A stretch of DNA of 64,000 bases from Selaginella tamariscina (lineage: Eukaryota; Streptophyta; Lycopodiopsida; Selaginellales; Selaginellaceae), in NCBI GenBank assembly GCA_003024785.1, contig PUQB01000304.1:1-64000 (forward strand). Direction: 5' to 3'. Numbering within the stretch: the first letter of the stretch is position 1; each line of letters begins with the position of its first letter. The notes beneath the pieces are model-generated. The model did not search any database. It had not been told where the DNA came from and saw only the letters and a list, made by a program, of their open reading frames with translations. The position numbers and the translations under genes were made by a program. Positions 22,951 through 35,329 of this stretch are shown piece by piece.

Positions 22951-25900
22951 TTAAAGATTTAAAATTCTCTTTATGGAATCAAACTTGGTGGTTTGTTTGT
23001 GGGAGAACTCCCTAGCTAAGACCTCAATCTCTCGTTGTAAACTTACAGAACCGCAATAAAAAACTCCTGCATAAATATATATAATATAAATTAAGAAATA
23101 TGTAATATTTTATAAGGTACCTATTCTAGCTTTCGGATGAACATTTGCCAAGTTAGTAAACACCTTCGTCCAGTTAGGTTTTGCAAAATGAGTTCTTACC
23201 TGTTCCAGTGAATAAACCGTTATATATAAAAATACACGTCATATACATGTGTGTACTTGTGTGTGTTGTATACATATATATCATACCCGAGTGCCAGAGA
23301 GAATATCTACTCCCTTTCTTTTCATGGTGTAAGGTTTGTACCATGGTTATCAAAGCTGATCTGGCATCATCTTCAGCGTACACGCTTGTTAGGTAGTTAT
23401 GCATCTCAATCACAGCCTGCATGTACAACCAAAATAATTATAAATGATTAGTTAAATAAAACTATTTACTTATTAAAATAATATCATTAATAGAAAAATA
23501 TATAGAATAGAAAGCTATTAATAATCCAATCAAAATTTAAAACTATACACAAAAATCTTCCTAATACATTTTTTTAAATACTTACTGAGTGGTCTAGAAC
23601 AGCAACTTCATTCATTACTCCTTTAAACCATTCAAAAGAACCTTGTTTCTCTAGTCAGCCAATAAAAATATGCATTTCTGGTGCATGGTATTGATTTCTT
23701 TTTGTTGTTGAGGATCTACTTGTCTATGATTATTATATTAATTAAGTTTAATAATCCTTAATATATTATCTAAAACTTAAATAGTTAATGTTCAAATTTA
23801 AACCTGTTTGTGATCATTAAGTATGTCTTGAGTATACTTATAAACGGTGTAGCACCAATTCCAAGTCCTATCAAGAGCAGCACATCATACTTCTTATAAT
23901 CTTGTGCTGGGCTCCATATGGACCGTCAATTAATAGTTTTGGAAATCTATAATAAAATCATACCATTTTATAAGAAATAATTATGCTCTTATTTACAGTG
24001 ATATATGCCGTAGTAAAAAAATGCTATGAATTAGTAATTAAACTAGATTAATAATTAATAAATTAGTAATTAAATATTTCCGTAGCATTTTTTGACTACA
24101 GATTAATCACTGCTTATTTACCTTTGGTTTGACTCCACATGTATGCTCAGCTCGCAAAAGACCACTTCTACCTCCAACTGGCGGCTCACAGACCTGTTAC
24201 ACGAGTACGTGTTATATACACGCACACACACGCACACACACGCACGTATATAAAAGCTTACTGCTGAAGAAGATTTTGCCATTTCACCAGTCCAATCTCC
24301 AGCAATACGAATATGTACACTGAGGAAGTCATCACAGGTGCGGAAGTGATAGAAAATGGGTGCCTATTAATTAAAGAATAACAAAGTTTAATTAATATCT
24401 TAATGATTAATATTAGATACCATTCAAAAGGTGATATCGCCGGGCACTTGATGAATATATACATACCACTTTGGTATCGAAAAACTTGGAGGCTTGGTCA
24501 TGTGTAGTAATAAAACGTTTCCAGGGTAAATTGCAGCCTAAAAGAATATGTATAGAATATTCTAATGGTTCATTATTGATAAATTATAATAATTACAAAC
24601 CTTCAAGATTTCGACAGTGGAATGTCCAGCACGGAAGCCAGAGAGTGTCCTCTCACCAAGGTAGAGAAGTGCGGGACCAAGAGATACATCCATGTCTATT
24701 ATGGAAAAATTAAATCATTAATATAGTTAATGATTATTATTAAACTATGCTATTTCAAGTTAATTATATTTTATTTAAATAGTTTAGTACCGTTTTTTGT
24801 CTCCAGTCATGTTGCAGAAACAAGAAGTGAATGTATAACGAGCATTATGTACACGAATATAAAGAGGTGGTGTGAGTACCAGAAAGCATTGAATCCAGTT
24901 AATCTATGTAAGGGCCATGGAAGCTTTACCATATTCCTTCTAAACCTATAAATGAAAAAAAAATATATGTGTATTCATACACACACATACACACACGCGC
25001 ACACACAACCTTCGTGAAGCTAAGACAAATGAGATGAACATTAAGAGGAGCATAGCAAACGCCAGTGATGCCTTCTATAGATTTGACAAGCTCCCAATAT
25101 GTTGGTTGTTTTCCATCAAAGTCATGTCCAAGAACAGCAAGAAATCTCTTATGTGGATAAGTGGCAATCCGTGGAAGATCACAGGTGAGATGCATACCCC
25201 CGTGTAGAATCACCCCCACAACAATTGCACCAGCTATCATCTGCAATATTACACATATACATACACGCACGCACACACGTGTGTGTGCATTAATATGTAT
25301 ATACGTATGTTCAATGGATTCATGTTCAGCTATTGATACAGTTATTAACGTGCCGTTACACTGAATGTCAACACACTTAAAGTTATATGAAATACGAAAG
25401 TATTTTATTATTTTTACGAGGCAAAATTGTCCACCATAGCGTATTATTATAAAAGAAGTAGTATAATATAAACTTACTTTGTGAAAGTTAAGATTATCGT
25501 CGAAAGGAACAAAGTAACCAAGTTTAGTGGACCTTAACCGTGTAATCGTATTTCTACAAACAGGAGAGTATAATTGCCATGTTTAATTTAAGTGTTTCAG
25601 CAGCTCCTTTAGCAACACATACACAGTAACCTGCATTAACAATTAAATTAAACTTAATTAAAAATTAATATTAAATTTTAAATTTAGGTTTTACCTGCCA
25701 CGATGAAGGGTGCTCTATGTTTATACTGTATAAACTTCCATATAAATAATCCACACATTATGAAGATCCAAAGGCAAACTAGCCAAAGTCTCTGCCAATG
25801 CTCAGTAAAAATGTATGTAATTTGCCGTAGTAACTGTTTAGTGCGTTTCTGTGGTTGGGTCAGATTTGACTATAGTTGACTGCAGCTGTAAGCTCTTGAC

Positions 25901-26963
25901 CTTGAATATAAACTCTCTAGTTGCCAAAGCTGATAGAAATTTAATTTGTAATTTATTTAAGATAATGTTAAATTTGTACATTACCTCAATGTAGCCTCTA
26001 TGGTCAGGGTCTAATTCTTCCATGATCAAGGCAGCATATTCTCCGGCACGATCCTTTAGCTTGGATAGCTTGTTTTCGGATGCACTTAGCATTATGACCT
26101 ATGAAAATACTTACACATATATTATAAGTGTGTGTGTGCGTGTGCGTGTGTTTATATATATTTAGAGAGGAAGTGAGAGAGGAGAGAACCTCTTTAATTT
26201 CTTCTTCGGAGATCAACCCATCAGAATTCTTGTCACACCTGATAAAATCACAATGAATAACACAGACACACACGCACGCACGCACGCACACACACACAAA
26301 TCGAAGAAGAGCTGCATTCTTGAGTCAAACTTCTGGTCAGAGATTTGCAACCAGAAATCCTGGAGCTCCTCCTTAGATATACTCTCCAAACACTGATGCT
26401 TTCTCCTCGAAATGTGTCGAATATCTGCCCTGCAAATTCTTCTGACTCCTGCATTCCTGTATAAGAAGGTATACACAAATTAGCACATAATCTCTCTTCC
26501 TCTCTCGCACACACACACACACGTTACCAATGCAGATCCCGAATTGGGAGCGGCAAATTCTCCCTTGTTTGTTGGCAAGCTTCATGAATCTGTTTTCTAC
26601 ATCTTCCCATTTGATTTCTGAGTTAGAAGCGATGAATCTGAGCCCTTGCAGGGCAGATTTCGTTCGCTTTAGTCTCCTCCTCTCAGGCTTTCGATCAATG
26701 TATGTATCTGGAGTTGTATTCGATGAGTTACTCGAGAGCTTTGAGAGCTGCTTTATGAGTTTTGCTGAGAAATTCTGTGAGTTCCTCCGGGGAAGAACTT
26801 GAGTGTTCGAGTCCTGTATGTCGATTCTGAGCTCCAACAAATGCGTCTTCGGGTGTTCTTCTTCTTGGGTAGCCATTAAATCTGCTAAACTCTTGCGGGT
26901 CTTGGTTCTGTATGCATGCTTATCCATGATTTGATCGAAATTGCAAGCTACATTGTGACCCAT
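22951..26963 (-). CDS. RBOH: Respiratory burst NADPH oxidase (Rboh)
   Basis: Seventeen exons follow GT/AG sites: 26963-26528, 26456-26298, 26238-26190, 26098-25985, 25929-25695, 25630-25478, 25240-25010, 24945-24791, 24695-24601, 24537-24421, 24363-24262, 24193-24122, 23946-23804, 23677-23586, 23416-23287, 23199-23121, 23066-22951. Domains in order: an N-terminal Rboh region with [14 protein letters not shown]-hands ([24 protein letters not shown]); ferric-reductase membrane segments with haem histidines ([22 protein letters not shown]); the FAD motif [14 protein letters not shown]-binding motifs ([23 protein letters not shown]); FYCGS and the terminal KFD segment. The enzyme moves electrons from cytosolic NADPH to apoplastic O2, making superoxide, gated by Ca2+ and phosphorylation. 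Single-base frame breaks occur in several exons, including the C-terminus, where one T is missing from the conserved KFDFHKENF. It is divergent from the CYB5D1-like gene. Confidence 0.93.
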
Positions 26964-27881
26964 TTGAGAGGGTTTTTTATGTATTTCTTACGATCATCAT
27001 GCGACAGAAACCTTCTAATGACGTGCACTAACACGATCTCTCGTGTAAATGTCTGCAACTCTCAAGAAAAATTACAAGTTTTATATTCTCTTTCTCTCTT
27101 TATTTTTTTGGCGGCCTTCAAGAAGAGAAAGTCCACCATGTTCTGCGTTTTCTTCTGTATTGAGAGCAGAAGATAGAGTTAAAGATAGCTGGCTTCAACT
27201 ATGGGACAAATTTCTTTGTAAAGAGTGGAAAATTGGCGTATGAGTATTTGTTTGCATATTCTTAAGTATTTATTAGAATATGATTAATGTTAAATTAAGT
27301 GGAGTTATTCTAATGTTTCGGTGACACATTGTTTTTGTTCTTCTCTCTTGTCGTGAGTCCGTGTGTGAATACATATATGACTTTCACCGACGGACTTGGG
27401 AACTTACGTAGCTTAATCAACTTTGGATTAGGTTAAATACCATATTTTGACTCATTGTCTCGAATTTTTATAGAAATTTTAAATACTAATGTACGTAGTG
27501 CTATTACGTATCGTAATTTGCGTTGGGAACTTACGTAGCTTGATCAACTTTGGATTAGGTTATAATACCATATTTTGACTCATTGACTCGAATTTTTTAA
27601 AAGAAATTTAAATACTAATGTACGTAGTGCTATTACGTATCGTAATTGTGTTAATAAACCATATTGTTTAAGGTAAATTCGAATGCCATGTGTTGGTCCA
27701 TATTAATTCTGGTGCCACATGTACATAATGGAGTGTTATAATAGGATTGGCTTCACGAAAATCGGTATGAAACACGTACCGCAAAATTCGAACCAAAGAA
27801 TATTCTATGGATATCCGAAACTCGTTAGCAGGGAGGGCGGGATAGGGCTGACGTGGCTGTACTGTCCCTTGGAATCTTATC
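26964..27881. promoter_or_regulatory. Shared spacer between divergent Rboh and CYB5D1-like genes
   Basis: The 918 bp between two start codons facing apart must carry both promoters. It holds a 127-bp tandem duplication (27396-27650). I do not see a convincing TATA box assignable to either gene. Confidence 0.5.
27396..27650. repeat. Tandem direct repeat, two units of about 127 bp
   Basis: Unit 1 starts at about 27396 and unit 2 at about 27523. Both contain GGGAACTTACGTAGCTT, ATCAACTTTGGATTAGGTT, TTGACTCATTG and ATTACGTATCGTAATT. The units differ at about ten positions. Confidence 0.85.
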
Positions 27882-28946
27882 ATGACGAGTCCCCGACGGA
27901 GCAGCAGATGGTACACTGCCAATGAGGTGAAAGAGCACTGTACAGTTTGGGATTGTTGGGTCACATCCCTTGGCACTGTGTACGACGTTACCCCACTTAT
28001 CCCCAGGAATCCCGGCTTCCTTAGCAAGGTAAATCCCATATATACAGTTTTCATAATTTATATAATGAATTTTAGGTTAAGCATCCATCATTATTCTTTG
28101 ATTTCTATAGTTTTAAAACCACATTATTAATTTGAATACAGAACCATTTAGAAAATAATCCATATAATGGTTCGATTGTGTTATATAAGAGCTTTTAATA
28201 GATATTAAGTTTGTATGCAGTTGCTTGTTCATGAAGCTGGAGGAGACATAAGTCACTGGTTTGATGCAAAGACAGGAGATGTGAAACTTCACATTGATCC
28301 CATTTCAATTCTGGAAGCTTACCATGTTCCTCAGGTACACACACACACACACACACATGTTTCATTAGATGCATACATACATACATATTGTGTATATGAT
28401 GCGTATATGTGTAATACTACAGGGAAGGTTTGCATATACCACCAACTGGACCAAGAACAGATTGGAACAGCGGGTTCGAGTTTAATTGGTGGAATGATCC
28501 TCAATATATAATTGGCAAGCTCAGTAAGAAAACACGTTTTGTGAGGATAAAAAACGTCCTGATTGATCAAGAAATCCTCTTAGAGGTCTGTTATTATATT
28601 ATTAATCATATATATAGAAAAAATTATAACATTTATAGTTAAGCATGTACAAGTTTATTATATGCTGATCAGTTTTAAAACCTGTTATACTATAGTTTAA
28701 TCATTTATTAAGGTCCCAATCTTATATTATTAGGTGCCTTCGGAAGAGAATATTCGGCAGATATTAGAGCGTTACTTGGCATATAACGCACGCGCAAATA
28801 GTTACACGTGGAAGGCAATGTGTATAAATGATAAGAAAGATTTTGTGGATTTAGATATGGAGAAAACATTGGCAGAGAACGGAGTTCCAGATGAAGGTGA
28901 CTTGTTTGTTTCATTAGTTTGGCATCATATTATTACATACCCGTGA
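27882..28946 (+). CDS. CYB5D1: Cytochrome b5 domain-containing protein 1-like (cilia-associated family)
   Basis: Four exons: 27882-28028, 28221-28334, 28423-28585 and 28734-28946. The protein starts MTSPRRSSRWYTANEVKEH, followed by DCWVTSLGTVYDVTPLI (b5 fold start), EAGGDISHWFDAKTGDVK and HIDP (haem-binding region with His), FEFNWWNDP, YIIGKLSKKTRFVRI and RYLAYNARANSYTWK. This order and these motifs match animal CYB5D1 (DISHWFD, HIDP, a WW pair, GRLSxRTRxIRI, YNxHAxSYTWK) rather than ordinary cytochrome b5. In animals the family is axonemal and needed for ciliary beating; it is generally missing from species without cilia. One frame break is needed in exon 3. The end reads into a stop after GVPDEGDLF and may lack a last exon (GAAG|GTGACT could be a donor). 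Confidence 0.85.
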
Positions 28947-29574
28947 TTCATATTTTTTTAATGATGATTTAACAGACTTTTGTTAGATGTAATAATAAGA
29001 AACTAACATGTAGAAATTTAAATATTAAAACTAATTTAGAGGTAGTAATTACATATCACATACAATGTTTTTATAATATAATTTACAGGCATTATGTAAT
29101 TTCAGTTATATATACTATTAATAATTAAGAAACCTTTTCTGAGTTACGGTCTATAGAATATTAAAAATTGATTTATATGGGACAACCTATAGTATTTAAT
29201 TATATTAAAGTTATAAAACTGTAATAAAAAGACCATTATTATCCTGTGTATAATGTCTCACACATTTATATTGTAAGTATATTTTGTTTAAGATATTTTA
29301 AAAATAAAATGCAACAGTACTCCCATGCCATCTTATAGAATTACTTCTAAATATAAATTATATCAATTTTAAATATTTTTCAATTTGCAATTTTTAATAG
29401 TACATCTATTATAAACTATCTTCATTCAGTATTTTGAATTTATATACAAAAATAGCCTCTAATATGATACTCAGGTGAAAAAATTAAATTAAAATATTTA
29501 TATTATGAGATACATACAGGGACATATATAAGTTTAGTTTTATACTGAGATACATGCACACATGCCTCTCTCTC

Positions 29575-29606
<32 letters not shown>

Positions 29607-29607
29607 A

Positions 29608-29658
<51 letters not shown>

Positions 29659-29773
29659 CACACACGTCGTACCTCAATTTATATTTCATATTTAGATTTA
29701 CGATTTGTAAAATTTATGGAAAAACATTAACTCTGAACAATTCTCGTCTATAATTTCAATTACACGATACCTC
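28947..29773. other. Tail-to-tail spacer with a long (CT)n(CA)n microsatellite
   Basis: AT-rich sequence between the convergent CYB5D1-like and NSUN6-like genes. At about 29565-29658 it carries a compound CT then CA dinucleotide tract of roughly 95 bp. I could not find a last exon of the CYB5D1-like gene here. Confidence 0.55.
29565..29660. repeat. Long compound (CT)n(CA)n microsatellite
   Basis: About 40 bp of CT (with small interruptions) followed by about 55 bp of CA. Confidence 0.95.
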
Positions 29774-32700
29774 TTAATTATTCTTTGTTGCCGAAACTTG
29801 AAACTTGCAATGAAAAATCCTATTGTATCTTCTGGACCTGAAGGATCGAACCTCTGAACTAAATCCTCTTCACCTTCTTTTAACCATTCCCTGTAATATT
29901 TCGGTTAAGGCCTCAGTTAAGTATGACTTAATCATATTGTATATATATACAGTTCATTTGTATATATACACATTCTGTGTGTCTGTGTGAGTTGGTAGGA
30001 GGAATACTAATTTAACTTATCAAACCTGTGGCCACGATCGTCAAACACATCAGTCCCTCCGACGAGTCCTGGGCCTCCAATCCGGGGTGTCTAACAAAAC
30101 ATAAGTTTAAGCATTAACATATCATAAAAGTATGATATATGCATGCATACTAAACTTAAATATAGACAAGCCAGTCACCTGAGGAGCGAGAGTTAAAAAC
30201 TTGTACTTGTTGAGTGCATAGCGAACCAGAGCTTCATTCTCGCCAGGATTGATTGTACACCTTGTTTAGTTACAATGTATGTTATATTACTGATATCAAT
30301 ACTTCATTTAAGCGTGTGTGCGTGTGTTAGCTTTAACTTACGTGGAATACACTATAGTTCCTGAAGGTTTAACCAGCTGAACAGCTCTGTCAAACATTTT
30401 TTTTGGTAATTAGCATGTCTTCCCAATGTCTCTAGTGTTTCCTGTATACAGAGAAATTTTTAATGATATCTTATCTTCACTAATATATAATGTGCATAAA
30501 CAAATATGTAGTAAGGAAACAGCTAGATTTACTCTAATGTTAATCTAATAATATTTTCTTTTAATGGCTATTTAACCTTGATCTAACACGCTCAATTTGA
30601 AATACTACATGCCACGGCTATAAAAGTTACTGCTCCAAAACACACACACACACACACAGGTGATACGTACAATAATATAGTACAAAAGTTAACAAATATA
30701 AATAAATAAATAAAAAACCTGTAAGCTACTATGAAGCCCCTTCAGAGGTGAGAGTAATATAACTGAAGCTAGAAAATGCTAAACTCAAACAGCAAGTTAC
30801 AAAATGAGAAAGTATTACCAGTTCATATTCTATAATAGTTTCAGATGTGTGTGCGCGCGCGCGCGTGTTTACCTCTGCTGTAAAGAGACGGGGCCTTAAA
30901 CCCAATGCAGAACACGGTGCATCAAGTAAAACCCTGTCAAATGTGTTCGGTGCAAAACTTGGACTCTCTTCAACCCTCCCTCCCAATTGCTGTCCTCTCC
31001 CCGGCCCATTCTTCATCCTTCTTGCTTGCTTTCTCTCTTTTGCTTTACTTATATATCTCCCTAGAATATCCGAGTCTGCAGCCGGAATGCTCTCTTTTGA
31101 GTTTGCAGCTGGAATATTCACCTCTGCAAGATCTGCCATGAAGCTTTGAACCTCTAAACTCACACATGAAAGAGACCATAAGTTATATATGATATATATT
31201 AATTGTTTATTTGATTTATAGTTTTAATATCTGCAACTTCTATTGAAATTGCTCGATAACTAGCATAGTTAATATTGATAATAGTCTATTATATGATTTT
31301 TTATTATATATGGCGTTGTTGCATATTACAATCAATAGCTATTGAGTGCACTATAATGAACGCATGCAAGTGTGTGTTGTGGGGGGCGGGGCGGTTCAAA
31401 ACTATTTGTAATAAATTCTATCAGGATTAGTTATTATGAATCTGTTATCATATACCTTGCTCTAATGGATGTTTAAACGCATTAGTGGGCCTAGATTTTG
31501 GAGTATCCTCTTTGACAGACTTCAAAGCATCCTTTTTAAAAGCTTTAATGCAGGATATCCCAAGTTCTTTTGCAAGGTTTAGGATCCCCAAAACCTAAGT
31601 TGTAAAGTATACGCGTATTATGCTCTTTAACATCTATAAACCGTATATAATAGTCTGTATGTGTGTGTGCAAATGCGTAGCCTATGTATCATTATTACAT
31701 ATATACTGTACATGCTGCATATATTACATTATTTATGCATATGGTCAATGATAATGTACATACATATATATACCTTATTATGTGTGCGATCAAAAGCAAC
31801 TACTTCTCCAGTATTATTCATCAAAGTTGCGATTGCAGTACTTTTACCACCAGGAGCAGCACACATATCTAATATCATCTCTCCAGGCTTGGGATCTGCA
31901 GATACACGAACTTAAGTTTACATCTGAGAATGTATATACGTACATATGAATATATATGTACCTATATAAATATATACGGAAATATGCATCATACCGAGAA
32001 CAAGAGCTGTGATTATACTTGGAAGATTCTGTAAGAATATTTTCCCCTCCAGCACTCCTGCCACATTAAAGTTGATACTAAAATGGTTGTATATTTGTGT
32101 ATGCATGTAAAGATACATAATTTATTAGTCTAAATATGTAAATAACTAAATAGTTAATTTAACACATCAATAATTGAGATAATTACCGTGTAATGCTGGA
32201 AGGTTGTAAATCCTGTCCGTCAATTTTACTGCAGTGCCTTCTCTTTCTTTGAACAAAGTTGACCTTGACATCATTGCTCGGCCCTTCCCTATAAACCAAT
32301 CCTCATAATATTTGCCAAGTACTGCATAAACCAAGTTTTATGTGTCAAATACATTCGGATCTCTAAATATGTGTATATACGTGTGCATGCATTTGTATGA
32401 TTACGTACGTGATTCCCAGTTCGTTAGAGGTATAGTTGTGCCACGTGTCATTCCATTAGAATATTTCCCACTATTGTCTTTCACCTCGATTCTTGCAAAT
32501 ATTGCCACAGTATCACCTTCTTCTACATGCTCACTGCACGCCAGAACACCTGGTACATACACCTTCATACTAACATTAGAAATATCCGTCTCCAATTAAA
32601 GAGAGATCATTATATGTATGCATAGGAATATGTGAACGCTTCTGTGTGTGTGTGTGTGTGTGTGGGCGCGCGCGCGCGTGTGTCTGTGTGATAGTATTGA

Positions 32701-33523
32701 TAACTAATCATGCATATCACACGAAAATACTAAAATCCAAACCATTAAAGAAATATACAAGCAATATAAGCTGATGGGCTGAAAAAAAGTTCTATAAACG
32801 CGCACACATAATATGTAAGTAACAAGTTTTAGTAGAAAACAGAAAAATTTAACACCATATCCGTATCAGAACACATGGCATTTTAGTGTGCTTGTGTGTT
32901 CACAAATATAGAATTGTAGCTAATACTGCATAAAATACTTAAAAAGAATCATATAGGTTGAATCAAGTTTATGTATGCGTACACATATTGTAGTTTTGAA
33001 AAGAGCATTTTAGTATTTCCTGTGCATGTTTTATGATTATATATGCTTATTAAGCTACCAACATAACTACATATGTTAAATATACGTGCATACTCACACA
33101 CACACACACAACACATATATGTGCTTACTTCAGCTCCACGAAGAACAGACTCAGCACACTTCCTGCTAACGACAATAATCTTCTGTGTATCGTCATAATC
33201 CAATTGGTGAGGTCCATCTCCTTGAACAACAACCACATTCTTCAGTAATGGGTGCTCAAAACAGTTCTCATTCCCAGATAAGCACTTCTTCAGCTCCAAA
33301 ATCACATCTTTGCTCGTTGTTTGCAGCGAATTCACACGGATTGATGAATACTTGGATGGTTGCCTGTGTACAAGTTTTCAATAGGATAAACACACAATTG
33401 ATGAACTTACATGAGCGCTTCACATATTCTGGAAAATCGATCGGATCCATAAGCCGCATTGAGGTACTTGTGGACTCCCTCGTCCCAATGCAGCTTCGGC
33501 CTGTACCCTAGCTTCGTACCCAT
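29774..33523 (-). CDS. NOP2/Sun RNA m5C methyltransferase, NSUN6-like
   Basis: Twelve exons: 33523-33411, 33363-33129, about 32572-32409, 32321-32187, 32057-31995, 31895-31774, 31594-31456, 31153-30873, 30441-30342, 30260-30179, 30090-30026 and 29890-29774. The N-terminus (MGTKLGYRPKLHWDEGVHKY, then SSIRVNSLQTTSKDV) leads into a PUA-like segment (GVLACSEHVEEGDTVAIFA). The catalytic Rossmann core has ILDMCAAPGGKSTAIATLM (SAM motif I), FDRVLLDAPCSALG (motif IV, Cys) and a YSTCTINPGENEALV block (motif VI, catalytic Cys). The end is GFFIAKFQV-like after one frame correction. A PUA domain inside a Sun-domain enzyme is the NSUN6 arrangement; NSUN6 methylates cytosine near the 3' end of certain tRNAs and some mRNAs. 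A few single-base breaks interrupt the frame. Confidence 0.88.
32643..32690. repeat. (TG)n(CG)n(TG)n microsatellite in an NSUN6-like intron
   Basis: A TG run, then a Z-DNA-prone GCGCGCGCGC core, then TG again. Confidence 0.9.
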
Positions 33524-33777
33524 AAACCCTAAATCTGTTTAGGTTTTTTTAACCTAAATTTAAATTTAACGGTAAAAAGAAAAGAATAAACAACATGGTA
33601 TGTAGACATCGTAAAAACATTAAAAACATTTTTAAGGATATCACTTGTTGTATTTGCGAAGAATATATGTATATCAAGCATTGCATCAAGGTTATATAGA
33701 GATCATTTTATACTCGTTTTTACTTATAAGATTTATTATATGTTATAATTGATTTTAATTTCAAAAATCTAATGATT

Positions 33778-35288
33778 TTATATAGTAAAGCTCTTGACAT
33801 CACATGAAAGACGCCATTTAGCAACAGTAACCAATTGTTCTTTCTTTCGCATTACAACTCCCTGGCTTTCTTTCATGTTTACCATCTTGACTCCTTTGGG
33901 AAGCTCCCAATCAAATGCATGAATGAGTTGAGCTAACATGAGCTCCACGATGCACTGCCCAAGTGCCATTCCAACGCACATCCTTCGACCAGATCCGAAC
34001 GGAATCAACTCAAACCCTCGCTCTTTCACATCCATGAAACGCTCAGGCTTGAAGCTCTCAGCATCCTCCCATGCACTCGGATCATGGCCTATGGACCACA
34101 GGTTCACCATGAGCCATGTGTTCTTAGGTATTTTATACCCTCTAACTACGCAGTCTTGTACGGATTTGTGTGGTGCCATCATTGGAGCTGGAGGATGCAA
34201 ACGGAACGACTCTTTGACAATTGCCTTCAAGTACTTCAAACCCTGCAGGTCGGATTCTGTCACTATGCGATCTCGACCCACTGCAAGGTCGATCTCATGT
34301 TGTGCGTCTTGTAAGCATGCAGGATTTGCAAGGAGCTCTGTAAGTGCCCATTCTACAGATATCGATGTAGTGTCTGTTGCTCCCACTAGTAAATCCTGAA
34401 TAAAAACTTAAAATTAGGGTTTACGATTACATATAGCTTACCAGTAGCACTGCTTTGATACAATCGTCATTGATTTTGTCTTTTAGAAGGGCGTCGATGA
34501 AATCATGACTGGTTTGATCGGTACTCACTCGGTGCTCATCGATGAGCTTCTGAAGTATTCCATCAAGTTTCCAGTGGGCTTTCTTTAGTCGAGGGATAAA
34601 CCCCATGGGATCAAACCACCAGAGCCACGGAATGTAATCACCTATATTCACTGCTCCTAACAGATCATTAACTTCAAGCATTGCTGATAAGAAGCTATGG
34701 GCATTCTGAGGAGAATCGTCGAAGAACAGCCTTCCCACTGTCGTTCTTGTTATGACATTCAAGCTTACCCTCGAAAGCATAGGCTTTAAGATTACTGGAA
34801 CACCTTGTCTATAGTACAGGGTACGAAGAAGGCCGGACATCTCTTCATGCCTGACATTCTTGGATTCGGCCATGCGTTTTGCACTGAAGAGCTCCATCAT
34901 GCATATCTTCCTCATGTTTTTTAAGTATTCAGTGTATTCACCACAGGCAATGTCTTTTGACTTGTAGCATAGTATTTCCGGAGAAATGAGTTTTGGCCGC
35001 GATGAAAAAACGCCATCATATGTGGTGAGGACTTCTTTAGCGAGTTCTTTGCTAGAGACAACGACTGCAGTGACTATTCCCAGCCTGATGGTCATCAGAG
35101 GACCATATTTCTTTGAAAGAGAGAACAGTGATTGGTGTGGTAGAAATATCAAATAATGGAGATGTCCAGTAGAGGAAGTCCCTTGGTCCTGGTGGTAGCC
35201 CCTTGTTGATTTTGCTGCTTTTGCAGAACCACAAAAAGACAGTAGTAGAAAATGCTAGTAAAATGACAATGCAACTCAAAGGAGTCAT
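33778..35288 (-). CDS. Cytochrome P450, CYP71-clan (A-type)
   Basis: Two exons, 35288-34442 and 34395-33778, are split by a phase-0 intron just before DLLVGATDTTS. This is the diagnostic A-type P450 intron position. The N-terminus has a membrane anchor (CIVILLAFSTTVFLWF) and the hinge LPPGPR. The I-helix is GATDTTSISVEWAL, the K-helix KESFRLHPP (ExxR), the PERF region FKPERF and the haem loop PFGSGRRMCVG, with the Cys thiolate ligand. Length is about 490 residues, normal for the family. It is an ER-bound monooxygenase; the substrate cannot be told from sequence here. There is one disturbed spot near 35150, where LPPGPRG and GHLHYL lie in different frames, consistent with two missing bases. 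It lies 255 bp upstream of, and in the same orientation as, the NSUN6-like gene. Confidence 0.92.
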
Positions 35289-35329
35289 TGTAACAAAGCA
35301 TACGTCTAAGTGTCTGCTTCCATGCACAC

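Noticed and set aside
29565..29660. CRISPR-like or minisatellite array
   Set aside because: Pure dinucleotide tracts with no spacers.
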